A stretch of 7,220 bases of DNA from Woeseiaceae bacterium (GTDB lineage Bacteria > Pseudomonadota > Gammaproteobacteria > Steroidobacterales > Woeseiaceae), in contig JAKEGN010000171.1 in the NCBI GenBank assembly GCA_022615525.1, positions 1 to 7,220 of the forward strand, in the 5' to 3' direction. The notes under the pieces were generated by a model. The model saw nothing but the letters and a program-made list of their open reading frames with translations, was not told the DNA's origin and did no database searches. Position numbers and translations under genes: made by a program. Positions 1 to 6,323 of this stretch are shown here, piece by piece. How positions within the stretch are numbered: position 1 is the stretch's first letter; each line of letters starts with the position of its first letter.

Positions 1-22
1 ACCGCCTTTCGGCGGTTTTTTT
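1..22 (+). terminator. Rho-independent terminator of an upstream plus-strand unit
   Basis: A perfect 6-bp stem (ACCGCC at 1-6, GGCGGT at 11-16) with a TTTC loop is followed directly by a run of T to position 22. This is a textbook intrinsic terminator on the plus strand. The gene it ends lies left of the window, and the stem could extend further left. It faces the 3' end of the minus-strand desaturase gene, so the two units converge here. Confidence 0.9.
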
Positions 23-70
23 ATGGCCCTGTCGCCTTAATCGAGGCGTGCTGCAACAGAACTTTTGCTC

Positions 71-146
71 ACGAGCTTCGACAGGGTATGTACCTCTCAC
101 TCGGAAATCCGAACTCGCTCGAGGGACATTCCCTGTCAAAGCTCGT
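71..146. repeat. 76-bp structure with near-perfect 16-bp terminal inverted repeats
   Basis: ACGAGCTTCGACAGGG at 71-86 and CCCTGTCAAAGCTCGT at 131-146 are reverse complements at 15 of 16 positions, with 44 bp between them. The interior holds two smaller inverted repeats: TCGGA-AA-TCCGA at 101-112, and AGGGA-CAT-TCCCT at 122-134. The second would compete with the long stem because it uses part of the right arm. CCCTGTCG also occurs at 27-34. The element ends 8 bp past the desaturase stop codon. It could be a 3'-end structure for the desaturase mRNA, although no T-run follows on the minus strand, or a small REP- or MITE-like repeat. One copy cannot decide between these. The rest of 23-154 shows no gene. 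Confidence 0.6.
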
Positions 147-154
147 TACCAGCT

Positions 155-1333
155 TCAGCTCGCCGCCAGCTGATACGAGCGAAGTCGTGCCGCAAAGTCC
201 TGCAGAACCTTTATCCGGCTGGCCTCCGCCTCGGCACACCAGGCCTTCAGCTGCGCCAGCAACTTGTCATTGCTGACATTGGCACCACTCCACAGCTCGC
301 GGAGCCTCTCACGAAAATCGTGCACGGTCTGCAGCGCAGCATTGTTTGCCAGCACTTCACATAGCCTGGCTTTTGCATGCTCGTCGAGCAATCTGGGCTG
401 CCGGATCAGCAACGTTCTGGCTTTGCGCAAAGCCGTGTCTCCAGCAGCAACTGCGCGTTCGGTTCGCAGTACCGGGAGCGTTACCCGCCTGGTGTAGTCC
501 CGCAACACGTGCATGCGATTGACGATGATGGCACTAAGATTTTCCAGATCGACCTGCGACTTCGGCCGTGCTTTCAGCACCGGTCTCGGCGCAACCTTGC
601 GAACTTTCGCCAGCCGAAACAACTGAAAAAGGCGGATATACAACCAGCCAATATCGAACTCCCAGTTGCGCACGGAAAACTTCGCTGAGGTCGGGAAGGC
701 ATGATGATTGTTATGCAGCTCCTCGCCACCGATCAGGAACGCCCATGGGACCAGGTTACGCGCCGCATCGTCGCACTCAAAATTGCGGTAGCCGCTGTAA
801 TGTCCCAGACCGTTGATTACCCCGGCAGCGAACAATGGCATGGACACCATCTGCACCGCGAAAATGGTGATCCCCGGCACGCCGAAAAACAGGAGATCCG
901 CCACCAGCATCAGCACGATTCCGCCGTACTTGAATCGGAGATAAACGTTGTGTTCCAGCCAGTCATTGGGTGCACCGCGGCCGAACTTCTCGATGGTTTG
1001 CGGATTGTCCTTCTCCGCACGATAGAGCTCGGCGCCTTGAAACAGTACCTTTCGTATTCCGTAAATCTGCGGACTGTGCGGGTCGTCCCTGGTTTCGCAA
1101 TAAGCGTGATGCTTGCGATGTACGGCAACCCATTCCCTGGTCAGCATCCCCGAGGTCGCCCAGATCCAGAAGCGGAAAAAATGCCGAAGCACGGGATGCA
1201 GGTCCAACGCGCGATGCGCCTGATCGCGGTGCAGGTACAGCGTGACGGCCATCATCGTGATTTGTACCATGATGACGGTCGCGAGGACGTATCCCCAGAA
1301 AGTCAGGTTGAGCAAGCCGTAAAGGTAATCCAT
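155..1333 (-). CDS. Acyl-CoA/fatty acid delta-9-type desaturase (membrane di-iron)
   Basis: A 392-residue integral membrane desaturase, expected to insert a cis double bond into saturated acyl chains using O2 and an external electron donor, so adjusting membrane fluidity. The three histidine clusters of the stearoyl-CoA desaturase family are present: HRDQAH at 35-40, HRKHH at 72-76 and HNNHH at 207-211. NGLGH at 174-178 matches the extra N-x-x-x-H metal-ligand motif. Hydrophobic segments lie near 8-33, 48-63, 136-156 and 157-176. From about 250 to 392 the protein is a charged, soluble-looking helical tail. The overall length resembles pseudomonad DesB (about 394 aa, established knowledge). 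The ATG start has a GGAA ribosome site 6 nt upstream. No electron-transfer partner gene is adjacent. Family assignment is firm, but the exact substrate (acyl-CoA or phospholipid) and position specificity are inferred. Confidence 0.93.
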   Translation of the reverse strand: MDYLYGLLNLTFWGYVLATVIMVQITMMAVTLYLHRDQAHRALDLHPVLRHFFRFWIWATSGMLTREWVAVHRKHHAYCETRDDPHSPQIYGIRKVLFQGAELYRAEKDNPQTIEKFGRGAPNDWLEHNVYLRFKYGGIVLMLVADLLFFGVPGITIFAVQMVSMPLFAAGVINGLGHYSGYRNFECDDAARNLVPWAFLIGGEELHNNHHAFPTSAKFSVRNWEFDIGWLYIRLFQLFRLAKVRKVAPRPVLKARPKSQVDLENLSAIIVNRMHVLRDYTRRVTLPVLRTERAVAAGDTALRKARTLLIRQPRLLDEHAKARLCEVLANNAALQTVHDFRERLRELWSGANVSNDKLLAQLKAWCAEAEASRIKVLQDFAARLRSYQLAAS

Positions 1334-1366
1334 TCAGGGTTCCGGAAAAAAACGAGCCTTGCCACC

Positions 1367-1395
1367 ACTATAGCCAATGCGCTTGGCGGCTCCAA
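1367..1395 (-). promoter_or_regulatory. Candidate sigma-70 promoter of the desaturase gene
   Basis: Read on the minus strand, a -35-like TTGGAG (1395-1390) is followed after 17 bp by a -10-like TATAGT (1372-1367), which matches TATAAT at five of six positions. The -10 ends 33 bp before the desaturase ATG, leaving a short leader. The -35 is weak (only TTG matches), so the call rests mainly on the -10 and the spacing. Confidence 0.4.
1373..1387. promoter_or_regulatory. Inverted repeat in the desaturase promoter spacer (possible operator)
   Basis: GCCAA (1373-1377) and TTGGC (1383-1387) form a perfect 5-bp inverted repeat with a 5-bp centre. It lies entirely between the candidate -35 and -10 of the desaturase promoter, where a bound repressor would block RNA polymerase. 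The sequence does not match a DesT or FabR operator that I recognise. A 5-bp dyad can also arise by chance. Confidence 0.3.
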
Positions 1396-1479
1396 GACAG
1401 AGATCACGAAATAGCTCTGACCGGCAATGCCGCGTCGTAGTTCAAAATCGGTCTCTGACAGGACTGAAAGCGGCCCGGG

Positions 1480-1507
1480 TTGCGGGCTACCGATGCGCTG
1501 GCATAGT
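1480..1507 (+). promoter_or_regulatory. Weak candidate promoter for mutM
   Basis: TTGCGG (1480-1485) and CATAGT (1502-1507) are separated by 16 bp and lie about 53 bp upstream of the mutM ATG. The -10 matches the consensus at four of six positions and the -35 at three. This is the best plus-strand pair I see in the 227-bp divergent gap, but it is weak. I see no RNA gene in that gap. Confidence 0.25.
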
Positions 1508-1560
1508 GTGCGACACGTCCCGGTTCTGACAACGCATTGCCACAGACGCGGTCCGCACAG

Positions 1561-2373
1561 ATGCCCGAGCTTCCAGAAGTCGAAACCAGCCGCCGCGGCA
1601 TTGCTCCGTGGCTGGAGGGTATGCGCGTAGCGCATGTCGTCGTTCGCGAACGACGCTTGCGCTGGCCCGTGCCAGTCGAAGTCGACCGGTTGCTGCCCGG
1701 TGAGATCATTCATTCCATCCGCCGGCGCGCCAAGTACCTGTTGTTTGATACCAATGCCGGGATACTGCTGCTGCACCTCGGGATGTCCGGAAGTGTGCGT
1801 ATCATCGAGCACAGCGAACCGGCCGCAAAGCATGACCACGTTGACATCGTGATCGAGGACGGCAAAGCGCTTCGTTTTCGCGATCCGCGCCGTTTCGGCT
1901 CGATGCTGTGGACCAGCGATGCCAGCAAACATCCGCTGCTGCGCGATCTCGGACCGGAACCGCTCGGCGAGGAATTCGACGGCAACTATATTTGGCGGGC
2001 TGCGCGCGGGCGCCGTACCAGCATCAAGCAGTTCATCATGGATGGGAACGTGGTAGTCGGTGTCGGCAACATCTATGCGAGCGAGTCGCTGTTCCTTGCC
2101 GGCATCCACCCAATGCGGCGCGCAGATCGCGTCGCATTGCCACGCATGCAGCTGCTGGCAACTTCCATCCGCTCGGTTCTGGAGCAGGCTATCAAGGCAG
2201 GCGGAACGACCCTGCGGGATTTCCATGGTGGTGACGGCGAGCCTGGCTATTTCCGGCAACAACTCGAGGTTTATGGACGGGAGGGCGAACCGTGCAGGCG
2301 CTGCAAATCGCCAATCGTGGCGGTGGTGCTCGGACAGCGCTCGTCGTTCTACTGCAGGCGCTGCCAGCGGTGA
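1561..2373 (+). CDS. mutM: Formamidopyrimidine-DNA glycosylase / AP lyase (Fpg)
   Basis: A 270-residue base-excision repair enzyme that removes 8-oxoguanine and formamidopyrimidines from DNA and then nicks the abasic site by beta,delta-elimination. The start is set by chemistry: the mature protein must begin MPELPEVE so that Pro2 is the nucleophile with Glu3 beside it. This excludes the in-frame TTG at 1537. Other family marks are Lys58, LHLGMSGSVR (71-80, with the lesion-probing Met75), DPRRFG (108-113), VGVGNIYASE (166-175), and a C-terminal zinc finger C245-x2-C248-x16-C265-x2-C268 with Arg260 in its hairpin. No clear Shine-Dalgarno precedes the ATG; a short GC-rich dyad (GCGG-T-CCGC, 1548-1556) occupies that place. 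The gene converges with coaD with only 6 bp between the stop codons. All key residues are intact. Confidence 0.97.
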   Translation: MPELPEVETSRRGIAPWLEGMRVAHVVVRERRLRWPVPVEVDRLLPGEIIHSIRRRAKYLLFDTNAGILLLHLGMSGSVRIIEHSEPAAKHDHVDIVIEDGKALRFRDPRRFGSMLWTSDASKHPLLRDLGPEPLGEEFDGNYIWRAARGRRTSIKQFIMDGNVVVGVGNIYASESLFLAGIHPMRRADRVALPRMQLLATSIRSVLEQAIKAGGTTLRDFHGGDGEPGYFRQQLEVYGREGEPCRRCKSPIVAVVLGQRSSFYCRRCQR

Positions 2374-2379
2374 TCCGGC

Positions 2380-2871
2380 CTACTTTCTCTTTTTCTTGAT
2401 GCGCCGGCTTAAGGCTGCCTTTACCTCGGGGGAAACGAACTCAGTAACGTTACCGCCCATGGCTGCGATCTCGCGCACCAGGCTCGCCGAAATGTAAGTG
2501 TATTTCTCGGTCGGCGTAAGGAATGCCGTTTCCACGTCGTCGGTCAGGTGCCGGTTCATGTTTGCCAGCTGAAACTCATACTCAAAATCCGAAATTGCCC
2601 GAAGGCCGCGCACTATGACCTGCAGGTCGTTGTTCTTCGCAAAGTCGACCGTCAATCCGTCATAGCCGGTCACTTCCACGTTATCGAAATTCTTCAGTAC
2701 CTTCTTCGCGAGTGCGACCCGTTCGTCGAGCGAAAACATGGGCGCCTTGCTCGGATTGGCGGCGACAGCAACGACAATCCGGTCGAACAGCCGGCTCGCT
2801 CGTCGCACCAGGTCCTCATGCCCAAGCGTTATCGGGTCGAAAGTACCCGGATACATAGCTGCAACGCTCAT
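2380..2871 (-). CDS. coaD: Phosphopantetheine adenylyltransferase
   Basis: A 163-residue cytosolic enzyme that transfers AMP from ATP to 4'-phosphopantetheine, giving dephospho-CoA in the penultimate step of coenzyme A synthesis. The N-terminal YPGTFDP (7-13) and the nucleotidyltransferase motif TLGH (15-18) are present, as are VRGLRA (87-92) and the ATP-binding YISASLVREIA (126-136). Length is close to the E. coli enzyme (159 aa). The C-terminus ends in a very basic RRIKKKRK stretch. The ATG overlaps the rsmD stop codon as ATGA. It has a strong GGAGG ribosome site 6 nt upstream, inside the rsmD coding region (2878-2882), so the two genes are likely co-transcribed and translationally coupled. 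No terminator is visible after its stop, where it meets mutM. Confidence 0.97.
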   Translation of the reverse strand: MSVAAMYPGTFDPITLGHEDLVRRASRLFDRIVVAVAANPSKAPMFSLDERVALAKKVLKNFDNVEVTGYDGLTVDFAKNNDLQVIVRGLRAISDFEYEFQLANMNRHLTDDVETAFLTPTEKYTYISASLVREIAAMGGNVTEFVSPEVKAALSRRIKKKRK

Positions 2872-3485
2872 TGTTTGCCTCCCCCTGATGCTTGTGCAGT
2901 GACCAGCGAGTACCGGACGTTGCCCGCCGTCTTGTCGTGTATTGTTGTCCAGCCCTCCGGCAAGGCCACTGGTTCCGCCGCCCGATCCTGCTCGATATAG
3001 ATTCTTGCTTTCCCGGCAAGGCAGCCGCTGTTCTGCAGAAGTCTACACAAATCGGCAATGAGATTGTCGGCAAAAGGCGGGTCCAGAAATACGATATCGA
3101 ACTGAGGCAGATCACCCGCGGCCAGGTATCGACGGGCGTCAGCTTGTACAAGCACGCCACCGCTTGCATCGAGGAGCCGCAAACTGCTCCTCAGCACATC
3201 ACAGGCCACCGGCGATTGTTCGACGAACACGACCGAGCGGGCGCCCCGCGACAATGCCTCGAGGCCGAGCGCGCCGGTGCCGGCAAACAGGTCCAGGCAA
3301 CTCGCCCCCTCGATGCAGGGTGCGAGCCAGTTGAACAGGGTTTCGCGAATCCTTGCAGACGTCGGCCGCAGCCCCGGCACGTCTGCAACAGGTACAAGGC
3401 GACTGCGCCATTTTCCCGCTACAATGCGCAGCCGTCCGGGTTGCGATTTTTTTTCCTTGCGGCTCGCGGCACGCCGTCCTGCCAT
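2868..3485 (-). CDS. rsmD: 16S rRNA (guanine(966)-N(2))-methyltransferase
   Basis: A 205-residue S-adenosylmethionine-dependent methyltransferase that makes m2G966 in 16S rRNA during 30S assembly. Visible signatures are RIVAGKWRSR (20-29), RPTSARIRETLFNWL (40-54), the SAM-binding loop DLFAGTGALG (65-74), acidic Glu89 at the end of beta-2, and the catalytic DPPF (135-138) typical of N2-guanine and N6-adenine methylases. The first 17 residues are basic and probably disordered. The ATG has an AGGAA site 7 nt upstream (3493-3497). It is first in the rsmD-coaD operon and divergent from ftsY. The rsmD/ftsY pairing is also found in E. coli. Confidence 0.96.
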   Translation of the reverse strand: MAGRRAASRKEKKSQPGRLRIVAGKWRSRLVPVADVPGLRPTSARIRETLFNWLAPCIEGASCLDLFAGTGALGLEALSRGARSVVFVEQSPVACDVLRSSLRLLDASGGVLVQADARRYLAAGDLPQFDIVFLDPPFADNLIADLCRLLQNSGCLAGKARIYIEQDRAAEPVALPEGWTTIHDKTAGNVRYSLVTAQASGGGKQ

Positions 3486-3552
3486 ACTGTATTTCCTGCC
3501 GTTCCGGCTGGAGATTGCGGTGGCCAGTTTAAATTAAGCCCGGGAACATTTG
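3486..3552. promoter_or_regulatory. Short divergent rsmD / ftsY intergenic region
   Basis: Only 67 bp separate the two divergent starts, so both promoters and both ribosome sites must fit here or reach into the flanking coding sequence. The one AT-rich core is TTTAAATTAA at 3528-3537, which could supply -10 elements on either strand. TAAATT (3530-3535) is the plus-strand candidate. No convincing -35 sits at the right distance on either strand, so the promoter assignment is tentative. Confidence 0.3.
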
Positions 3553-4530
3553 GTGTTTGGGAAGCAAAAACCTGAGGATGCCGCCGCACATGAAGGCTTC
3601 GTCAAGCGGCTGCGCGCTCGCCTGAACAAGGGCGACAGTTGGCTGAGCTATGACCTGGCCAACCTCGTTCCAGGCAAGAAGATCGACGCGGAGGTTCTCG
3701 ATGAACTCGAGGCCGATCTGGTGATGGCCGACGTCGGTGCCGAGGCCGCCGAAAAGATATTGGAGTCGCTGCGCAAATCGCTTGCACGCAAAGAGCTTCG
3801 TGACGTCGAGGCACTTCGCAGTGCATTGCAGCAAAACATCACCGGAATATTGAAACCGGTGGAGCGGCCGCTCGTGATCCAACGCGGCACAACGCCATTC
3901 GTCATCCTGATGGTCGGTGTCAATGGTGCCGGCAAGACCACCACGATCGGCAAGATCGCGCGCCGACTCAGGGACCAGGGACTGTCGGTGCTGCTGGCTG
4001 CCGGCGATACCTTTCGCGCAGCCGCTATCGAACAACTGCAAGTATGGGGCGAACGAAATGATGTGGAAGTCATTGCCCAGCAATCAGGGGCGGATCCCGC
4101 TGCCGTCATTTTCGACGCATACCAGGCAGCGCGGTCCAGAGGCATCGACGTTTTGCTCGCCGATACTGCCGGACGGCTGCAGAGCCAGCAGGGGCTGATG
4201 GACGAACTCGCCAAGATCAAACGTGTATTGCGCCGCCAGGATGCCGCGGCGCCGCAGGAGATCATGCTGGTACTGGATGCGAGCCTTGGCCAGAATGCGC
4301 TCATGCAAGCGGAAAAATTTCATGCCGCACTTGGCGTGACCGGCATTACCGTAACCAAGCTGGACGGCACTGCCAAGGGGGGAATTCTGCTGGCGATTGC
4401 GCAGAAACTGGCGGTCCCCGTGCGATTCATCGGAATCGGAGAAAGTATTGAGGACATGCAGGAATTTCGAGCCATCGAGTACGCGGACGCCTTGATGAGT
4501 ACGCCGAACCAGGTCCACTCGCAGCAATGA
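3553..4530 (+). CDS. ftsY: Signal recognition particle receptor FtsY
   Basis: A 325-residue SRP-family GTPase at the inner membrane. It docks the SRP-ribosome complex and hands nascent membrane proteins to the Sec translocon. The helical N domain spans about 14-105 and the G domain follows: GVNGAGKTTT P-loop (122-131), GDTFRAAAIEQL (151-162), DTAGRL (204-209), TKLDGTAKGG (268-277) and GIGE (294-297). It lacks the long acidic A domain of E. coli FtsY (497 aa). A non-ATG start is forced: an in-frame TAA at 3535-3537 and no ATG until mid N domain leave TTG 3550 or GTG 3553. I prefer GTG because GGGAA (3542-3546) is then 6 nt away and the product begins MFG as in many homologues. The usual DxxTGQ motif reads DASLGQ here. 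The stop overlaps the ftsE start as ATGA. Confidence 0.96.
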   Translation: MFGKQKPEDAAAHEGFVKRLRARLNKGDSWLSYDLANLVPGKKIDAEVLDELEADLVMADVGAEAAEKILESLRKSLARKELRDVEALRSALQQNITGILKPVERPLVIQRGTTPFVILMVGVNGAGKTTTIGKIARRLRDQGLSVLLAAGDTFRAAAIEQLQVWGERNDVEVIAQQSGADPAAVIFDAYQAARSRGIDVLLADTAGRLQSQQGLMDELAKIKRVLRRQDAAAPQEIMLVLDASLGQNALMQAEKFHAALGVTGITVTKLDGTAKGGILLAIAQKLAVPVRFIGIGESIEDMQEFRAIEYADALMSTPNQVHSQQ

Positions 4531-5252
4531 TTCGAATCGAGGACGTCACCAAACGCTACCCGACCGGACAGGCCGCGCTGAAAAACCTCAGCCTGACGGT
4601 CGAGAAAGGCGAAATGGTTTTCGTAACCGGCCATTCCGGTGCCGGCAAGAGCACCTTGCTGCGCCTGATTGCCCTGATCGAACGGCCCACGAGTGGCCAG
4701 GTCATCGTTGATGGACAGAATACGCGACGAGTATCGAGGCGAAAGATACCGGCGTACCGGCGCCAGATCGGCATGGTCTTTCAGGATCACCGGCTGCTCT
4801 ATGACCGGCCGGTATTTGACAACGTGGCATTGCCCCTGGTCATCGCAGGCATTGCGCAGCGTGAAGCTGCCAGACGCGTTCGCGCCGCACTCGACCAGGT
4901 CAGCCTGCTGCACAAAGAGAAACAGCTGCCGGAAACGCTTTCATCCGGTGAGCAGCAACGCGTCGGCATCGCCCGCGCCATCGTCAGCCGGCCTAAGTTA
5001 TTAATCGCAGACGAACCGACCGGCAATCTGGACCCCGATCTTTCGCTGGAAGTCATGCGTATTTTCCGCCGCTTCAACGAGGTCGGCGTCACGGTTCTGA
5101 TCGCGAGCCATGACATTGCCCTGATCGACCAGCTGGGCTGTCGGCGAATTCCGCTCGTGGATGGCAGCCTGCAGACTGACGAGGACGATGACGTGGTCGC
5201 CGAATACGTGGAGCAGCTCGAATCGGAGCGGGCACGGAGCGAGTGGCCATGA
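4527..5252 (+). CDS. ftsE: Cell division ATP-binding protein FtsE
   Basis: A 241-residue cytoplasmic ABC ATPase that pairs with FtsX at the division ring and drives the conformational switch activating periplasmic septal amidase regulators. The motifs occur in order: Walker A GHSGAGKST (35-43), Q-loop Gln86, signature LSSGEQQR (138-145), Walker B LLIADEP with catalytic Glu163, NLD D-loop (167-169) and H-loop His195. The signature has Ser where E. coli FtsE has Gly (LSGGEQ). The protein exceeds the roughly 222-residue E. coli form by a charged, acidic-rich C-terminal tail (about 217-241). The start ATG overlaps the ftsY stop, and the stop overlaps the ftsX start, both as ATGA, so translation of the three genes is probably coupled. 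Confidence 0.96.
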   Translation: MIRIEDVTKRYPTGQAALKNLSLTVEKGEMVFVTGHSGAGKSTLLRLIALIERPTSGQVIVDGQNTRRVSRRKIPAYRRQIGMVFQDHRLLYDRPVFDNVALPLVIAGIAQREAARRVRAALDQVSLLHKEKQLPETLSSGEQQRVGIARAIVSRPKLLIADEPTGNLDPDLSLEVMRIFRRFNEVGVTVLIASHDIALIDQLGCRRIPLVDGSLQTDEDDDVVAEYVEQLESERARSEWP

Positions 5253-6208
5253 ACCGTGCAGCAGATGCGCTCGCCCCGGCACGCCGGTCGGGAATACTTT
5301 CGACATGGTTTGCCCTGCATCTCGGCACCGCTGTATCCGCACTCGGCAGGGTTGCACGACAGCCGTTCGCCAGTTTGATGACCATTCTTGTCATTGCTGT
5401 GACTCTTGCTCTGCCTGCCGCACTTCATCTTGTTATCAAGAATGCGCAGGCCATCAGTGGAAACTGGGCCAATGCGCTCGACTTTTCCGTGTACCTGAAA
5501 AAAGAAGTTTCGGAGAAGGATGCACGGCAACTCGCCTCGATCATCGACCAGCGTGCCGATGTCGAGCAGGTAACTTTTATTTCCGCGGACGAGGCCCTCG
5601 CGGAATTTCGCGAGAGATCCGGTTTCGGTGCGGCTCTGGATCAGCTCACCAGCAATCCGCTTCCGCATACGCTGGTGGTTCGTCCCGGAGCGTCGAGTAC
5701 CGCCCAGTCGATGATATTGCTGAACGAGGAACTGTCGAATCTCCCGGAGACCGAGTTCGTGCAGACGGACACGGACTGGGTGAGGCGGTTCCACGCCATT
5801 CTCGACATACTCGAACGCGCGACATTCATCGGTGCAGCGCTGCTCGGCGTCGCCATCCTGGTCATCATCGGCAATACCATACGTCTCGATATTCAAAACC
5901 GGCGCGAAGAGATCGAGGTCACCAAGCTCATTGGCGCAAGCAATGCGTTTGTACGGCGACCCTTTCTCTACACCGGCCTTTGGTACGGTCTCGGCGGTGG
6001 CCTGATGGCACTGGCGCTGGTCGGCTACGGGCTTTATGCGCTTGAACAGCCGGTCGCACGGCTGTCCGGCCTGTACAACAGTGCGTTTTCGGTGCTTTCG
6101 CTCGACCTTCGGGAAAGCTTGCTGATAGTGGGCGCAGGCGTTCTCCTCGGCCTGGTCGGGTCCTGGATTGCGGCCACGCGGCACATGCGGCGTATCGAAC
6201 CACGCTAG
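5249..6208 (+). CDS. ftsX: Cell division protein FtsX
   Basis: A 319-residue four-pass inner-membrane partner of FtsE. Its periplasmic domain recruits the septal hydrolase activator (EnvC in E. coli). A cytoplasmic N-terminus (1-40) precedes TM1 (about 42-64), a periplasmic domain (about 65-188), TM2 (about 191-210), a conserved cytoplasmic loop with NRREEIEVTKLIGAS (217-231), TM3 (about 243-264) and TM4 (about 288-308). The ATG at 5249 is chosen over the in-frame GTG at 5243. GGAG at 5236-5239 is 9 nt from the ATG but only 3 nt from the GTG, and the ATG gives the same ATGA junction seen at ftsY/ftsE. The stop codon lies inside a possible RNA stem. FtsX is the last gene before the regulatory gap of rpoH. 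Confidence 0.95.
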   Translation: MNRAADALAPARRSGILSTWFALHLGTAVSALGRVARQPFASLMTILVIAVTLALPAALHLVIKNAQAISGNWANALDFSVYLKKEVSEKDARQLASIIDQRADVEQVTFISADEALAEFRERSGFGAALDQLTSNPLPHTLVVRPGASSTAQSMILLNEELSNLPETEFVQTDTDWVRRFHAILDILERATFIGAALLGVAILVIIGNTIRLDIQNRREEIEVTKLIGASNAFVRRPFLYTGLWYGLGGGLMALALVGYGLYALEQPVARLSGLYNSAFSVLSLDLRESLLIVGAGVLLGLVGSWIAATRHMRRIEPR

Positions 6209-6262
6209 CCGCCGGGGCAGGAACACTGTGGATCGCTGATGTTGCCTGCGCGCCAGGCGGCT
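6207..6262 (+). other. Possible alternative RNA stems after ftsX
   Basis: Two folds compete. In fold A, AGCCGCC (6207-6213) pairs with GGCGGCT (6256-6262), with GCAGG (6217-6221) paired to CCTGC (6245-6249) inside. In fold B, GCCTG (6244-6248) pairs with CAGGC (6254-6258). They share bases and cannot coexist. The U-rich stretch that follows (6264-6280) is interrupted, so this is not a clear intrinsic terminator. It could be a weak terminator, an attenuator between ftsX and rpoH, or chance in GC-rich DNA. Confidence 0.3.
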
Positions 6263-6271
6263 CTGTATCTA

Positions 6272-6288
6272 TTTGTTTCTGAAACAAA
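6272..6288. repeat. 17-bp perfect palindrome TTTGTTTC-T-GAAACAAA
   Basis: Two 8-bp arms are exactly complementary around a single central T, and the right arm runs on into more A residues. A one-base centre favours a protein-binding dyad over an RNA hairpin. The site lies about 35 bp upstream of the CIRCE operator in the ftsX-rpoH gap. I do not recognise the regulator, and the AT-rich composition raises the chance of coincidence. Confidence 0.45.
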
Positions 6289-6323
6289 AAAATGACGTCC
6301 TGCAGCGGAACCGATTGCCACCG

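Noticed and set aside
701..1414. 237-codon open frame on the plus strand, opposite the desaturase
   Set aside because: A shadow of the desaturase coding pattern; the His-rich look comes from reading the His-box region in reverse.
1537..1560. Upstream TTG start giving MutM 8 extra residues
   Set aside because: MutM needs Pro2 as its free N-terminal nucleophile, so translation must start at the ATG at 1561.
1303..2262. 319-codon open frame on the minus strand, antisense to mutM
   Set aside because: MutM has all catalytic residues on the other strand, and the antisense product has low-information composition and no motif.
5243..5248. GTG start for ftsX two codons upstream
   Set aside because: GGAG would be only 3 nt away, and the ATG at 5249 gives normal spacing and an ATGA junction like the one at ftsY/ftsE.
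4799..6226. 475-codon open frame on the minus strand, antisense to ftsE and ftsX
   Set aside because: It lies opposite two genes with full family motifs, its translation is Cys/Arg/Gln-rich without recognisable domains, and it has no promoter or ribosome site. Long antisense frames are common in GC-rich DNA.
6242..6271. TTGCCT-N18-TATCTA as an upstream sigma-70 promoter for rpoH
   Set aside because: The -10 matches consensus at only three positions and the pair is no better than chance in this gap.
6272..6294. Palindrome plus A-run as an intrinsic terminator
   Set aside because: The stem is AT-rich with a one-base centre, and on the plus strand it is followed by A residues, not T, so it cannot be a standard terminator of ftsX.
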